DNA from: Sulfidibacterium sp036244975
GTDB lineage: Bacteria; Bacteroidota; Bacteroidia; Bacteroidales; F082
Assembly: GCA_036244975.1 (NCBI GenBank)
Contig: BTTE01000001.1
Location: 62,001-126,000 of the forward strand
Reading direction: 5' to 3'
Length of the DNA: 64,000 bases
A program made the translations under genes and the position numbers. The notes beneath the pieces are model-generated. The model had not been told where the DNA came from. It saw nothing but the letters and a program-made list of their open reading frames with translations, and searched no databases. Of the stretch, positions 18,928-27,833 are shown in pieces (positions within the stretch are counted from its first letter, which is position 1; the number at the start of each line of letters is the position of its first letter).

Positions 18928-20271
18928 TTAATCGAAATAATTATTGATGGGACCATAAGCATGAAAAAAACCGGTAAGCATCACCGTATTTACATCGTCG
19001 CTGTTTTTGGCCACCTTGTCACTCACCAGTTTTTCGCCAATGGCTTTGGAACGTCTGCCGTAATTCACGGCTATTTGCGAACCCAGCGTACTCGTGGCTT
19101 TCAGGTCATTGAAAAACCGGGTAAAGACGTCATCTTTATTTTTCATTCGTAGCGTAGCTTTCCAGGCAACAGCAGAGTCGGGCAGGTCGCCAAGCATTTC
19201 GTCACACTCTTCTTTAAAACTGTCTATATCCACATACTCCTGTTTGTGGATATCCCAAACGGCCACCGGTTTTCCGCCTTTGTATTTCAGGAAACCATCT
19301 TTTTGCGCACCGCTGGAATACTGACCGCCTTTCACGCCCTGTTCCATCATTTTATCTAATAAATCGCTGTGCAACTCTTCGTCTTTCACGAAAGGATCCA
19401 TAACATTCAGGATAAACTGCATCACATCAACACCCACATAATCCATCAGCTGAAAAATGCCCATGGGACGGATAAGATACTCCTGTGTGATTTTATTTAT
19501 CATATAAATGGCTTTGTAAAGCGGGATGTTTTTCTCTTTAGCCAACGTTTCGGCCTCTTTCATTCCGTGCAACCCGTCGCGCATAAAATGACCGTTACCA
19601 ACGAATCCGGCAAAGTCGTTGGAGGGAACGATAATTTTTCTCAGATTTTTGGCATAAGCATAAGCGAAATCAACTACTTCATCTTTGGTATTACCCGTGC
19701 GGATTAACTCTACAAGTCGCTGAACGGCAGGGGGGTTGTAAAAGTGGAATCCGATGATCCTGCCTTCTAATTTGGCTTCTTCATCAATCAGATGAATGGG
19801 CACCGAAGAGGTATTGGTGAAAAACCAAACATCTTTGTCGTTGTTTTGTTTGATTTGTGAAAACAGTTTCACTTTCAACGAACGATTTTCGTTCACGGCT
19901 TCAAATACCAGATTAGACCGGTAGGCAACTTCCATAGCCGTTACCGGACGTACGATATTCATCACATCGAAGATGTATTCATCAATGATGTCGAAATTTT
20001 CGATAAGGTCGTTGCGGTCAGCGTACATTTTGCGCAGCCAAACCGTTTTCTTTTCGGCAATTTTACGAACCTGAGCCCGCAGGTAGCCCATCAGCCCTGC
20101 CAGTCCCTCGTCCGATACATCGATGGCGTTCAGCACAAAGGTCTTGCCTTTATTTTCCGGCAAGAGCGCACGGTCGGCCATTTCAACGGCGGTCAGCAGC
20201 AAAATACCGCTTCCCATTTTGCCGGCAGCGCCCAATACCGAAACATTTTGCAATCTTTCGTCGTAGGTCAT
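18928..20271 (-). CDS. 3-hydroxyacyl-CoA dehydrogenase family protein
   Basis: NAD-dependent oxidation of 3-hydroxyacyl-CoA to 3-ketoacyl-CoA. The 447-residue protein opens with a Rossmann fold (SVLGAAGKMGSG, about 10-21). It has the catalytic His region IGFHFYNPP and the C-terminal dimerisation domain around NDFAGFVGNGHFMRDG and RPMGIFQLMDYVGVDV. It has no hydratase part; that activity is supplied by the separate crotonase gene upstream in the same operon. The C-terminal 130 residues extend beyond the usual single-domain enzyme of about 280 residues. Confidence 0.9.
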   Translation of the reverse strand: MTYDERLQNVSVLGAAGKMGSGILLLTAVEMADRALLPENKGKTFVLNAIDVSDEGLAGLMGYLRAQVRKIAEKKTVWLRKMYADRNDLIENFDIIDEYIFDVMNIVRPVTAMEVAYRSNLVFEAVNENRSLKVKLFSQIKQNNDKDVWFFTNTSSVPIHLIDEEAKLEGRIIGFHFYNPPAVQRLVELIRTGNTKDEVVDFAYAYAKNLRKIIVPSNDFAGFVGNGHFMRDGLHGMKEAETLAKEKNIPLYKAIYMINKITQEYLIRPMGIFQLMDYVGVDVMQFILNVMDPFVKDEELHSDLLDKMMEQGVKGGQYSSGAQKDGFLKYKGGKPVAVWDIHKQEYVDIDSFKEECDEMLGDLPDSAVAWKATLRMKNKDDVFTRFFNDLKATSTLGSQIAVNYGRRSKAIGEKLVSDKVAKNSDDVNTVMLTGFFHAYGPINNYFD

Positions 20272-20301
20272 ATTTGTTTTATTTTTGTGAGTTATTAATT
20301 T

Positions 20302-20619
20302 TTAAATTTTTTCTTTTAAAGCACCAGGGTATTGCCGTGTATCAAAAACTGCTGAAACAACAATTTTATCTTCCCGAATGCAGTAAATTATTTTGTAGTT
20401 GTCCTGAACAAGATATCTGTATTCAAAAGGTCTATCTTGCAAAAGTGGTTCCATCTGACCGATATTTACAAATCCTACTTTCAATATATCTACTTTCTGT
20501 ATAATTCTATCAACTTGTCTTTCTGCAATTTTCGATGAAATATCAGCGAGATAATCGTATAAAACCTGCAAATCATTTCTTGCCGGTAAGGTCCAAACGA
20601 TTTCCCTCTTTTTTACCAT
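20302..20619 (-). CDS. ParE/RelE-family toxin of a type II toxin-antitoxin pair
   Basis: The 105-residue protein matches the ParE-type fold: VWTLPARNDLQVLYDYLADIS forms the N-terminal helix region. EYRYLVQDNYKIIYCI and VVSAVFDTRQYPGAL are the typical C-terminal strands. ParE toxins poison DNA gyrase and RelE toxins cleave mRNA; the DNDLQ..YDYLADIS and VFDTRQ pattern favours ParE. Its ATG lies inside the last codons of the antitoxin gene (7-base overlap), a normal toxin-antitoxin arrangement. Unusually, the pair is placed within a fatty-acid oxidation operon. Confidence 0.88.
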   Translation of the reverse strand: MVKKREIVWTLPARNDLQVLYDYLADISSKIAERQVDRIIQKVDILKVGFVNIGQMEPLLQDRPFEYRYLVQDNYKIIYCIREDKIVVSAVFDTRQYPGALKEKI

Positions 20620-20840
20620 TTTTTAATTTCATCTTTTAGTTCCGAATGGGAAATTGTTTTATTTTCCTCAAAAGCTTTTTCGGAAGCATCAATTTTTTCA
20701 AAAAATGCCTCTAAGGACATGGAAACATTCTTTTTCTTCCCGGATTTGGAAAGCAGCACATCAATTTTGCGCAAAAGTTGTTCATCGGAAGTTTGAATAA
20801 TACGATGAATCAGCTGTAATTTTTCACTTTGAATATCCAT
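20613..20840 (-). CDS. Antitoxin partner of the ParE-type toxin
   Basis: The start at 20840 gives 75 residues (MDIQSEKLQLIHRIIQ...). The in-frame extension to 20864 would overlap the crotonase gene. The protein is acidic and helical, with a hydrophobic heptad-like N-terminal half and a charged C-terminus ending DEIKKW. No DNA-binding fold is recognisable by eye. It is assigned from size, gene order (antitoxin first) and overlap with the toxin start. It begins 11 bases after the crotonase stop. Confidence 0.8.
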   Translation of the reverse strand: MDIQSEKLQLIHRIIQTSDEQLLRKIDVLLSKSGKKKNVSMSLEAFFEKIDASEKAFEENKTISHSELKDEIKKW

Positions 20841-20851
20841 AATTTTTCTTT

Positions 20852-21631
20852 TTAGGAAGTCCACTCCGGCTTTCTCTTTTCAAGAAAAGCCTGCATACCT
20901 TCGCGGCCTTCGCTGTTGTCACCAAAAAGTGAACCGAAAGCATGGGCTTCGAGGCCGGCACCTTCGTCCAAACTCATTTCATAGCCTCGCCGGACCACCT
21001 CTTTTACTTTTTTGATAGCCTGCGGGCCTTTGGAGGTGATGTTTTTGGCGATTTTCATCACTTCATCCATAAGTTCTTCCGGCTCCACCACTTTCTGCAC
21101 CAGCCCTATTCGTAAAGCTTCATCGGCGCCAATCATGTTGGCAGTCATCAGCAGATAAAGCGCATTGCCCATACCGGTAAGTCGCGACAGACGTTGGGTG
21201 CCGGCATATCCGGGAATCAATCCGAGATTTACTTCGGGCTGGCCGAATTTGGCTTTGGTGCTGGCAATGCGGAAATCACAAGCCATGGTCAGCTCCATAC
21301 CTCCTCCCAGGGCAAAGCCGTTGATGGCGGCAATCACCGGAATGTCGAGTTTCTCAAAGCTGCGAAAAGTGTTCTGTCCGAGCCGCGAAAAAGCTTCTCC
21401 TTCAGCCTGGTTTTTGTTCACCATTTCGGCAATGTCAGCACCGGCAACAAAGGCTTTTCCTTCACCGGTAATGACCACAACCTTCACCTTTTTGTTAACT
21501 TTTACCGAAGCCATAAGCTCGTCCATTTCTCTAAAAAACTGCGTGTTAAGCGCATTCATAGCCTTTGGGCGGGTAATGGTAACGAGCATAATGCCTTCTT
21601 CGAGTTTTGTCTGTAATATTTTGTTGTCCAT
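20852..21631 (-). CDS. Enoyl-CoA hydratase (crotonase family)
   Basis: Hydrates trans-2-enoyl-CoA to 3-hydroxyacyl-CoA. The 259 residues hold the two catalytic glutamates of the family, Glu113 in GGGMELTMACD and Glu133 in FGQPEVNLGLIPG. The oxyanion-hole segments AGADIAEM and FALGGG are present. It is the first gene of the minus-strand operon crotonase, antitoxin, toxin, hydroxyacyl-CoA dehydrogenase, thiolase. Together the three enzymes complete a beta-oxidation turn apart from the acyl-CoA dehydrogenase, which is not in the window. Confidence 0.94.
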   Translation of the reverse strand: MDNKILQTKLEEGIMLVTITRPKAMNALNTQFFREMDELMASVKVNKKVKVVVITGEGKAFVAGADIAEMVNKNQAEGEAFSRLGQNTFRSFEKLDIPVIAAINGFALGGGMELTMACDFRIASTKAKFGQPEVNLGLIPGYAGTQRLSRLTGMGNALYLLMTANMIGADEALRIGLVQKVVEPEELMDEVMKIAKNITSKGPQAIKKVKEVVRRGYEMSLDEGAGLEAHAFGSLFGDNSEGREGMQAFLEKRKPEWTS

Positions 21632-21649
21632 ATCATTTTTTTAAAGTTC

Positions 21650-21692
21650 CAAAGTTAAGAATTTTATACTGTTGCTTCTTAAACCTTAAGAA
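21650..21692 (-). promoter_or_regulatory. Promoter and palindromic operator candidate of the beta-oxidation operon
   Basis: On the minus strand TAACTTTG (21657-21650) is an exact -7 element, 19 bases before the crotonase ATG. A perfect palindrome with 7-bp arms and a 3-base centre (TTCTTAA at 21676-21682, TTAAGAA at 21686-21692) lies over the -33 region, the classic place for a repressor site. Confidence 0.5.
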
Positions 21693-21826
21693 TATTTCAC
21701 AAATATGGAATCAGGACAAATAAGAGAGGAAGTGTGAAGTGCCTAAAGTTGGGAGGAAACTGTCATGACGATGAGAAAGGAATGGATGGGCAGGTTGGAC
21801 ACGAGCATCCACTCTTGCCAGTTAGT

Positions 21827-22279
21827 TTAGAACACATCTTTGATTTCAAAAACCTGGCTGTTGAAAGTGAAAGTGTCTCCGGCTTTTTTACCCCGCATGG
21901 CTTGAAAAAAGGGAACTTTTGGTGAAATGGCATAATAGGCCTCCCCATCGAGCATGATTTTCCCCAGCCCGACCGATACAAAAATTTTCTGTTTGTTGGT
22001 AATGACTATGGCGCCGAATTCAACGGTTGTAATTTCTTTGTCCAGCGGAATTTTTTGCAACGTCACGAGAAGCGTATTTGCCTGGCTCAGTTGCTGTGCA
22101 AAAAGATTATTTTGGTTCATCAGTTTGGTACGATACGGATCATAGCGGTCTTTGGGCGCACCATATTCGTTGGAGAGCCTGAGAGTTTCGTCCACTTCGT
22201 GTTGCAGTTCCGCTGCCGTCTCCTGTTGCCGGGTAATACACACCTCCAGCAACCTCTTTTTCAGTTCCATTTTACTCAT
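21827..22279 (-). CDS. Small protein with a GreA/GreB C-terminal-like domain
   Basis: The start at MSKMELKK (22279) gives 150 residues; the open frame extends further upstream without a convincing start. The N-terminal half is helical and charged (QQETAAELQHEVDETLRLSNEYGAP). The C-terminal half (about 90-150) has the beta pattern seen in the GreA/GreB FKBP-like domain, ending AISPKVPFFQAMRGKKAGDTF. It lacks the long acidic coiled-coil hairpin of a real Gre factor, so transcript cleavage activity is not implied. It may interact with RNA polymerase, but that is inference. Confidence 0.6.
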   Translation of the reverse strand: MSKMELKKRLLEVCITRQQETAAELQHEVDETLRLSNEYGAPKDRYDPYRTKLMNQNNLFAQQLSQANTLLVTLQKIPLDKEITTVEFGAIVITNKQKIFVSVGLGKIMLDGEAYYAISPKVPFFQAMRGKKAGDTFTFNSQVFEIKDVF

Positions 22280-22781
22280 GCGGGGGAAATTTAAAAAGCG
22301 AATATACGGAAAAATTGTGTTCGGGTTAAATTTGAGCGAAAAAACGAAATAATTTTTAATTGTAAAGACACTTCGGCGTGTGAAGCAATCTCCTCCAGCA
22401 CAAGAGCAGTGCGTTAGTATCTTATCAATAATATTCGTGTATTTTTTGGCAGGAAATAACAAATCACAAAGGATCAAATATCAAATAAATTCCAATATCA
22501 AAATTATCAGAACTTCTCCGAGTTAAACTGCTCGTTTGGTATTTGAATTTTAGAAAATTGGAGCTTATTTGTAATTTGTTTTTTGAATATTGTCTTTTCC
22601 GGTTTATCCGGGTTAGGTAAAGAGATGGTTTCTTCACGCCTACCCACAGGCCGACGCCATGTTCATCGCCATGACGGGTTTTTCGTTTGAGCTTCAGGGG
22701 CACGCACGTCTTGGATCAGACGAAAAAACCGAATGAGCATAAAGAGAAGCAGATTAGATATTCAGGCGGCCCAAAAATCAA
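22280..22781. other. Intergenic region with an AT-rich inverted repeat and repeat fragments
   Basis: No gene is supported. An imperfect inverted repeat has arms at 22473-22496 and 22557-22580 (19 of 24 positions pair) made of CAAATA/TATTTG units, a form of intergenic repeat common in Bacteroidota. Near 22385 GAAGCAATCTCCTCC resembles one end of the dispersed repeat noted at 8508-8597. Confidence 0.4.
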
Positions 22782-22789
22782 TATCTTTG
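22782..22789 (+). promoter_or_regulatory. -7 element of mfd
   Basis: TATCTTTG, an exact TAnnTTTG match, lies 19 bases before the GTG start of mfd and implies a very short leader. Confidence 0.5.
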
Positions 22790-22808
22790 CCCGCTAAATT
22801 GACTAAAG

Positions 22809-25800
22809 GTGAACGCGACGGCTTTTCTGCATCTTTTTCAGCACCATCCCCAAATAAAAATTTTGGCGGAAGCACTGCGTCGTGACGAAAAGCACCTGCA
22901 CCTGAAAGGATTGTTGGGATCGGCAACAGCCATGACGCTTGCAGCTCTTTTCGATAAAAGCGGAAAACAACAACATTTGGTCGTATTGCCCGAAAAAGAA
23001 GAAGCTGCTTATTTTTATAACGATTTGGAAGTCCTGTTGGGTGACACCGGTCTGGACCACAACAAAAAACGGGTGCTTTTTTATCCCACTACCTACAAAA
23101 GACCTTATGAGCCTGAGAAATTAGACAAGGCGTATGAGCTTTCGCGGACAGAGGTGCTGAAACGTTTTATGAACGATGAGCGGAAAACCATCGTAGTAAC
23201 TTATCCTGAAGCTCTGGCCGAAAAAGTCATCACCAAAACCTTCCTCAACAAAAACATGATGAAACTACGGAAGAGGGAGGAAGTTTCATTGGATTTTCTC
23301 ACCGACCTGCTCATAGAATTTGATTTTGAGATGGTTGACTTTGTGGCCGAGCCTGGGCAGTTTGCTTTGCGAGGCGGCATCGTGGACGTTTTTTCCTATT
23401 CCAACGATCATCCGTACCGTATTGAATTTTTTGGCGATCAGGTGGAATCCATTCGTACTTTTGATCCGGTAAACCAGCTTTCGTTGCAAAACCTCAACCG
23501 TATCACGTTGCTGCCCAACGTGCAGGACAGGCAACTGAAAGAAGAACGTATCAGCTTTTTGGATTATCTGCCGGCAAAAACTCTCTGGTGGCTGACCGAT
23601 GTGGAACTCATCCATAATCACCTCGTGAGCGAATATGAGAAAGCCCTGAACACTTTTGGGAAGATAGACAACGAACAAATGTTACCACCCGAACAGCTTT
23701 TTATCGATGGGCGACATTTTACGGAGAAAATTTCCGGCTTACGCACGCTGGAATTTGCTCCTTCTTCTTTCTTCGACAGAGCGGAAATCGTGCTTTTTCA
23801 TCAGTCACCCCAGCCGGCTTTCAACAAAAAGTTTGATCTGCTCAGCGAAAACCTGCGACAGAAAACAGCAGAAGGTTTTCAGCCGTTTATCCTTTCCGAC
23901 AACACAAAGCAGACAGAACGGCTACATGCTATTTTTGAGGATATGAGCGAGACGACAGCTCCCGTGCAGTTTTCACCGGTGGAAATCAGCCTCACGACAG
24001 GATTTATCGACCATGACCTGAAAATCCTGTGCTATACCGACCATCAGCTTTTTGAACGCTATCACAAATTTCATCTGCGCGAGGGGTTTGGTCGTAAAGA
24101 AGCCCTTTCCATTAAGGAACTCTACAACCTGAATCCGGGCGATTTTGTTACGCATATCGACCATGGGGTGGGCCGTTTTGATGGCCTTCAGGTTATCGAA
24201 AACAACGGCAAAAAGCAGGAAGCGGTTCGTCTGATTTACAAAAACGGCGACTTGCTTTACGTAAACATCCATTCGCTGCACCGCATAGCCAAATATGTGG
24301 GAAAGGAGGGGACGCCACCTCAGCTTAACCGGTTGGGTTCGGGCGCCTGGAACCGGCTGAAAAACAAAACAAAATCAAAAGTAAAAGACATTGCCCGCGA
24401 CCTGATTAAACTGTATGCCCAACGTAAAGCCGTTCAGGGTTACGCTTTTGATCCGGACAGTTATTTGCAAAACGAGCTGGAAGCCAGTTTTATTTACGAA
24501 GATACACCCGACCAGTTGAAAGCCACACGCGATGTAAAACAGGACATGGAACAGGAGCATCCCATGGACAGGCTTATCTGTGGCGATGTGGGCTTTGGTA
24601 AGACCGAAATCGCCATTCGCGCCGCTTTCAAAGCCGTTGCCGACAGCAAACAGGTAGCTGTGCTGGTGCCTACCACCATTTTGGCATTACAGCATTTTAA
24701 AACCTTTTCGGACCGGTTGAAAAACTTCCCGGCAAACATCGACTACCTGAACCGGTTTAAAAGTGCCAGACAGCAAAAAGAGACCCTGAAAAAACTGAAA
24801 AACGGGCAAATTGATATTCTCATCGGAACCCATCGCATCCTAAGCAAAGATGTGGAATTTAAAAACCTGGGGCTTTTCATTATCGATGAAGAACAAAAAT
24901 TCGGTGTGTCGGCGAAAGAGAAAATCAGGCAGATGAAAGTGCATGTGGACACGTTGACGCTGACCGCTACGCCTATTCCGCGTACATTACAATTTTCGCT
25001 TATGGGCGCCCGCGATCTCTCCATCATCAACACGGCGCCGCCTAACCGTTATCCGGTACAAACCGAGTTGCGTTCGTTTAATCCGGGGACCATCAGTGAG
25101 GCCATCCGGTACGAAATATCCAGGGGGGGACAGGTTTTTTTTCTCCACAACCGGGTGCAAAATATCCTGAATGTATCTGACATGTTAAAGAAATTTGTCC
25201 CGGATGCACGCATTGCCATTGCCCACGGACAAATGGAAGGCCACAAACTGGAAAAAGTGATGCTCGATTTCGTGGAAGGGCTTTACGACGTACTGCTGGC
25301 CACTACCATTATCGAATCGGGACTGGACATTCCCAACGCCAACACCATTATCATCAATAATGCGCAACACTACGGCCTTAGCGACCTGCACCAGTTGCGG
25401 GGACGGGTAGGCCGTTCCAACAAAAAGGCGTTTTGTTATCTGCTGACGCCTCCTTTGGCTTCTCTGCCGCAGGATGCCCGTAAACGGCTGAAAGCCATCA
25501 CCGAATATGCCGATTTGGGCAGTGGTTTTAACATTGCCATGCGCGATTTGGACATTCGCGGCGCTGGAAATATTCTTGGTGCCGAACAGAGTGGGTTTAT
25601 CTCCGAAATAGGTATTGAGATGTATCAGAAAATTCTGGATGAAGCACTGATGGATTTGAAAGAAACAGAATTTCAGGATTTGTTTGCAGAAGAAAAACAA
25701 CAGCGTGAGTTCGTTCGCGAATGTCAGTTAGAAACCGACTTGGAGATTTTTATTCCGGCCGGTTATGTGGGAAACGCTATTGAAAGGCTAAATCTCTACA

Positions 25801-26177
25801 AAGAGCTGGACAGCATTAAAACGGAAGAAGCCCTGACAGCCTTCCGGCAAAGGCTGAAAGACCGCTTCGGGCCGCTGCCTCCGGCTACCGAAGACCTGCT
25901 TGATGCACTGCGGTTGCGCTGGCAGGCACAGCATCTGGGTTTTGAAAAGCTGATATTGAAATTCAACAAAATGGTGGGCGTTTTCACAGGAAACAGCAAT
26001 GCCGATTATTTCAGCTCCGAAACTTTCGGGAAAATTCTCGAAGCAATTAAAAATAATCCACGCTGCTGCGAAATGAAGGAGAAAAAAGAAAAGCTGACAC
26101 TAATTTTTGAGAAGGTGGGTAGTGTGAAAAAAGCGCTGGAGAGGATGAGGGTGTTGGATAAAACAGAAGAAGAATGA
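22809..26177 (+). CDS. mfd: Transcription-repair coupling factor Mfd
   Basis: A DNA translocase that removes stalled RNA polymerase and recruits UvrA to the lesion. The 1122 residues follow the family order: UvrB-homology region and linker; RNA-polymerase-interacting domain with FVTHIDHGVGRFDGL (about 443-457); helicase domains with Walker A GDVGFGKTE (about 592-600), DEEQ (about 692-695), the ATPIPRTLQ motif and DVLLATTIIESGLDIPNANT; then the C-terminal TRCF domain. The start is a GTG at 22809, chosen because it follows the promoter directly and the next ATG would cut into the conserved N-terminus. A diverged, frame-shifted fragment of a second mfd lies 1.5 kb downstream. Confidence 0.97.
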   Translation: MNATAFLHLFQHHPQIKILAEALRRDEKHLHLKGLLGSATAMTLAALFDKSGKQQHLVVLPEKEEAAYFYNDLEVLLGDTGLDHNKKRVLFYPTTYKRPYEPEKLDKAYELSRTEVLKRFMNDERKTIVVTYPEALAEKVITKTFLNKNMMKLRKREEVSLDFLTDLLIEFDFEMVDFVAEPGQFALRGGIVDVFSYSNDHPYRIEFFGDQVESIRTFDPVNQLSLQNLNRITLLPNVQDRQLKEERISFLDYLPAKTLWWLTDVELIHNHLVSEYEKALNTFGKIDNEQMLPPEQLFIDGRHFTEKISGLRTLEFAPSSFFDRAEIVLFHQSPQPAFNKKFDLLSENLRQKTAEGFQPFILSDNTKQTERLHAIFEDMSETTAPVQFSPVEISLTTGFIDHDLKILCYTDHQLFERYHKFHLREGFGRKEALSIKELYNLNPGDFVTHIDHGVGRFDGLQVIENNGKKQEAVRLIYKNGDLLYVNIHSLHRIAKYVGKEGTPPQLNRLGSGAWNRLKNKTKSKVKDIARDLIKLYAQRKAVQGYAFDPDSYLQNELEASFIYEDTPDQLKATRDVKQDMEQEHPMDRLICGDVGFGKTEIAIRAAFKAVADSKQVAVLVPTTILALQHFKTFSDRLKNFPANIDYLNRFKSARQQKETLKKLKNGQIDILIGTHRILSKDVEFKNLGLFIIDEEQKFGVSAKEKIRQMKVHVDTLTLTATPIPRTLQFSLMGARDLSIINTAPPNRYPVQTELRSFNPGTISEAIRYEISRGGQVFFLHNRVQNILNVSDMLKKFVPDARIAIAHGQMEGHKLEKVMLDFVEGLYDVLLATTIIESGLDIPNANTIIINNAQHYGLSDLHQLRGRVGRSNKKAFCYLLTPPLASLPQDARKRLKAITEYADLGSGFNIAMRDLDIRGAGNILGAEQSGFISEIGIEMYQKILDEALMDLKETEFQDLFAEEKQQREFVRECQLETDLEIFIPAGYVGNAIERLNLYKELDSIKTEEALTAFRQRLKDRFGPLPPATEDLLDALRLRWQAQHLGFEKLILKFNKMVGVFTGNSNADYFSSETFGKILEAIKNNPRCCEMKEKKEKLTLIFEKVGSVKKALERMRVLDKTEEE

Positions 26178-26437
26178 GATTCGTCCCAATTGCAAATATC
26201 GTGTGGCAGGAGCCAAAGGTCATCGAAATACAAAGAACAGTACCAATAGGTTGCACTTAATTTTGAGGAAACCAAAATCGAACGCCCTGCACGATTTGAT
26301 ACAGACCCTTTTTTCTCATTCGGGCTTACAAAACCAGATTGAAAATCCTGATGCCCGTTACTTTCAGATTGCAAATTTGAAAGAGCAACAGAGAACCGCT
26401 TGCTGAGCCGCGCTTTCCCATTAAGTTTGATAAAAAA

Positions 26438-27577
26438 TCATCCGACAACAAACTCCCAAAAATTATCATAGGTTATGCACTTGTAGTTATTGCTGTAGTT
26501 TTCCAACCATGTTTTCGGGGCTTTCCTTTTAGTCTTTTTGTATTTTATCTCATAAGCAAACAACCTGCCATTATGCTCTTCAACATAATCAAGCTCAGCT
26601 CCGGTATAAGTACGCCAAAAATATGAGGAAGCATATATTTCGTTATAAGACAAATATTTCATTCGTTCGGCAATCATAAAATTTTCCCATAAAGCGCCTA
26701 TGTCATTTCTCAGGCTAAAAGACGAAAAATTATCAATGAGCGTATTCCGAATGCCCAAATCCCAAAAATAGATTTTGTCACGTTTGGATATCTCTTTTCG
26801 GAGATTCCGGCTAAAGCCACTCAGGCGGAAAATGATAAACGATTTTTCAAGCAAATGAATATACGTTCGAACCGTTTCCTGACTCAATCCCAAATTATTT
26901 CCCAGTTCGTTCAACGACACTTCCGAACCAATCTGAAAGGCAAGCAGTCTGAGCAAATCCCTGATCTTCGTGACGTTCCGTATTTGAGCCAATTCCAAAA
27001 CATCTTTATACAAATAAGAAACCGCCAGTTCCCTCAAATATTTTTCTTTTTTCTGCAAGGAATCATATTGAAACAGTTCGGGATACATCCCATAAACCAT
27101 GAACTCTTCTAAGCGGCTTTGCAGTTCAAAATGGTTATGGGTTTTGCTCAACTCTTTGATAGAAACGGGATATAAAATCCAGGTCGAAGTTCTCCCGGTA
27201 AGGGGTTCTTTCACTTTATTGGCCAAATCAAAGGAAGAAGAACCGGTAACAAGCAACTTGAGCCTGGGGAGATTATCGTGAAGTATTTTAAGATTTATAC
27301 CAATGTCTTTTATCCGCTGCGCCTCGTCAATAAACAAAATATCATATCCGCCCGTTAACAGCTTCATCTTCGGTAAATCACGCGAGGAAAGAACATCCAC
27401 ATACCTTAGTTCGTCGGCATTTACTTTCAGAACATTTCCTTTTACCTTTAACAGCAAATCGTTCGCCAGCGTCGTCTTTCCTGTTTGCCGCGCACCGTAA
27501 AGAATGATAATTTTATCCGTTTCCGAAAATTCTTTCAGCAACACGGGCAGCAAACTACGTTCAATTTTAACATCCAT
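26438..27577 (-). CDS. AAA-type ATPase with DUF4143 domain
   Basis: The protein has 379 residues from the ATG at 27577; a TTG 21 bases upstream is also in frame. It belongs to the large family of single-gene ATPases with an N-terminal P-loop domain: Walker A LYGARQTGKTTL, Walker B ILFIDEAQRI, sensor VTGSSSFDL. A winged-helix region and the C-terminal DUF4143 domain follow. The C-terminus contains TGAELDYV and AYEIKYKK, resembling a nuclease-fold active site. The cellular role of these proteins is not established. It is flanked by non-coding remnants and a long inverted repeat, and sits on the opposite strand between mfd and carA, which suggests insertion into an older gene order. Confidence 0.88.
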   Translation of the reverse strand: MDVKIERSLLPVLLKEFSETDKIIILYGARQTGKTTLANDLLLKVKGNVLKVNADELRYVDVLSSRDLPKMKLLTGGYDILFIDEAQRIKDIGINLKILHDNLPRLKLLVTGSSSFDLANKVKEPLTGRTSTWILYPVSIKELSKTHNHFELQSRLEEFMVYGMYPELFQYDSLQKKEKYLRELAVSYLYKDVLELAQIRNVTKIRDLLRLLAFQIGSEVSLNELGNNLGLSQETVRTYIHLLEKSFIIFRLSGFSRNLRKEISKRDKIYFWDLGIRNTLIDNFSSFSLRNDIGALWENFMIAERMKYLSYNEIYASSYFWRTYTGAELDYVEEHNGRLFAYEIKYKKTKRKAPKTWLENYSNNYKCITYDNFWEFVVG

Positions 27578-27633
27578 TTTCTTCGGTTTGAATGACAAAG
27601 ATAAAAAAAACCACGAATTTTCAGAATATAATA

Positions 27634-27687
27634 TAAAAATTCACGCTAATTTTTCAAGTGTACCTGAAAAATTAGCGTGAATTTTTA
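27634..27687. repeat. 23-bp perfect inverted repeat upstream of the DUF4143 ATPase gene
   Basis: Arms 27634-27656 and 27665-27687 are exact reverse complements around an 8-base centre (core TTCACGCTAA / TTAGCGTGAA). Transcribed from either strand it would form a very stable hairpin ending in a T- or A-run. It may be a terminator, the end of a mobile element or a protein-binding site. Confidence 0.85.
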
Positions 27688-27729
27688 AGATAAGATTATG
27701 CATAACCTGACGATTTATGGGATTCCAAT

Positions 27730-27833
27730 CAGCTGGAAACTGATCTGAAAATACTTATTCCTGCCGGTTATGTAGAAAACGGTATCGAAAGACTAAATCT
27801 TTATAAAGAGTGGATGGTGTCAAAACAGAAGAG
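27730..27833 (+). pseudogene. Frame-shifted fragment of a second mfd gene
   Basis: Translation gives QLETDLKILIPAGYVENGIE and RLNLYKE. After restoring one missing base at about 27811 it continues LDGVKTEE. This matches residues encoded at 25725-25829 of the intact mfd (QLETDLEIFIPAGYVGNAIE...). Most nucleotide differences are at third codon positions, so the fragment comes from a diverged, formerly functional mfd rather than from recent duplication of the neighbour. Nothing recognisable of mfd remains on either side. Confidence 0.85.

Noticed and set aside
22464..22703. Minus-strand frame of 79 codons before mfd
   Set aside because: It crosses the AT-rich inverted repeat and has low-complexity Lys/Asn/Ser content; it looks like translated repeat sequence.
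26203..26406. Plus-strand frame of 67 codons after mfd
   Set aside because: No recognisable fold, a GTG start and no promoter; most likely chance in a decayed stretch.
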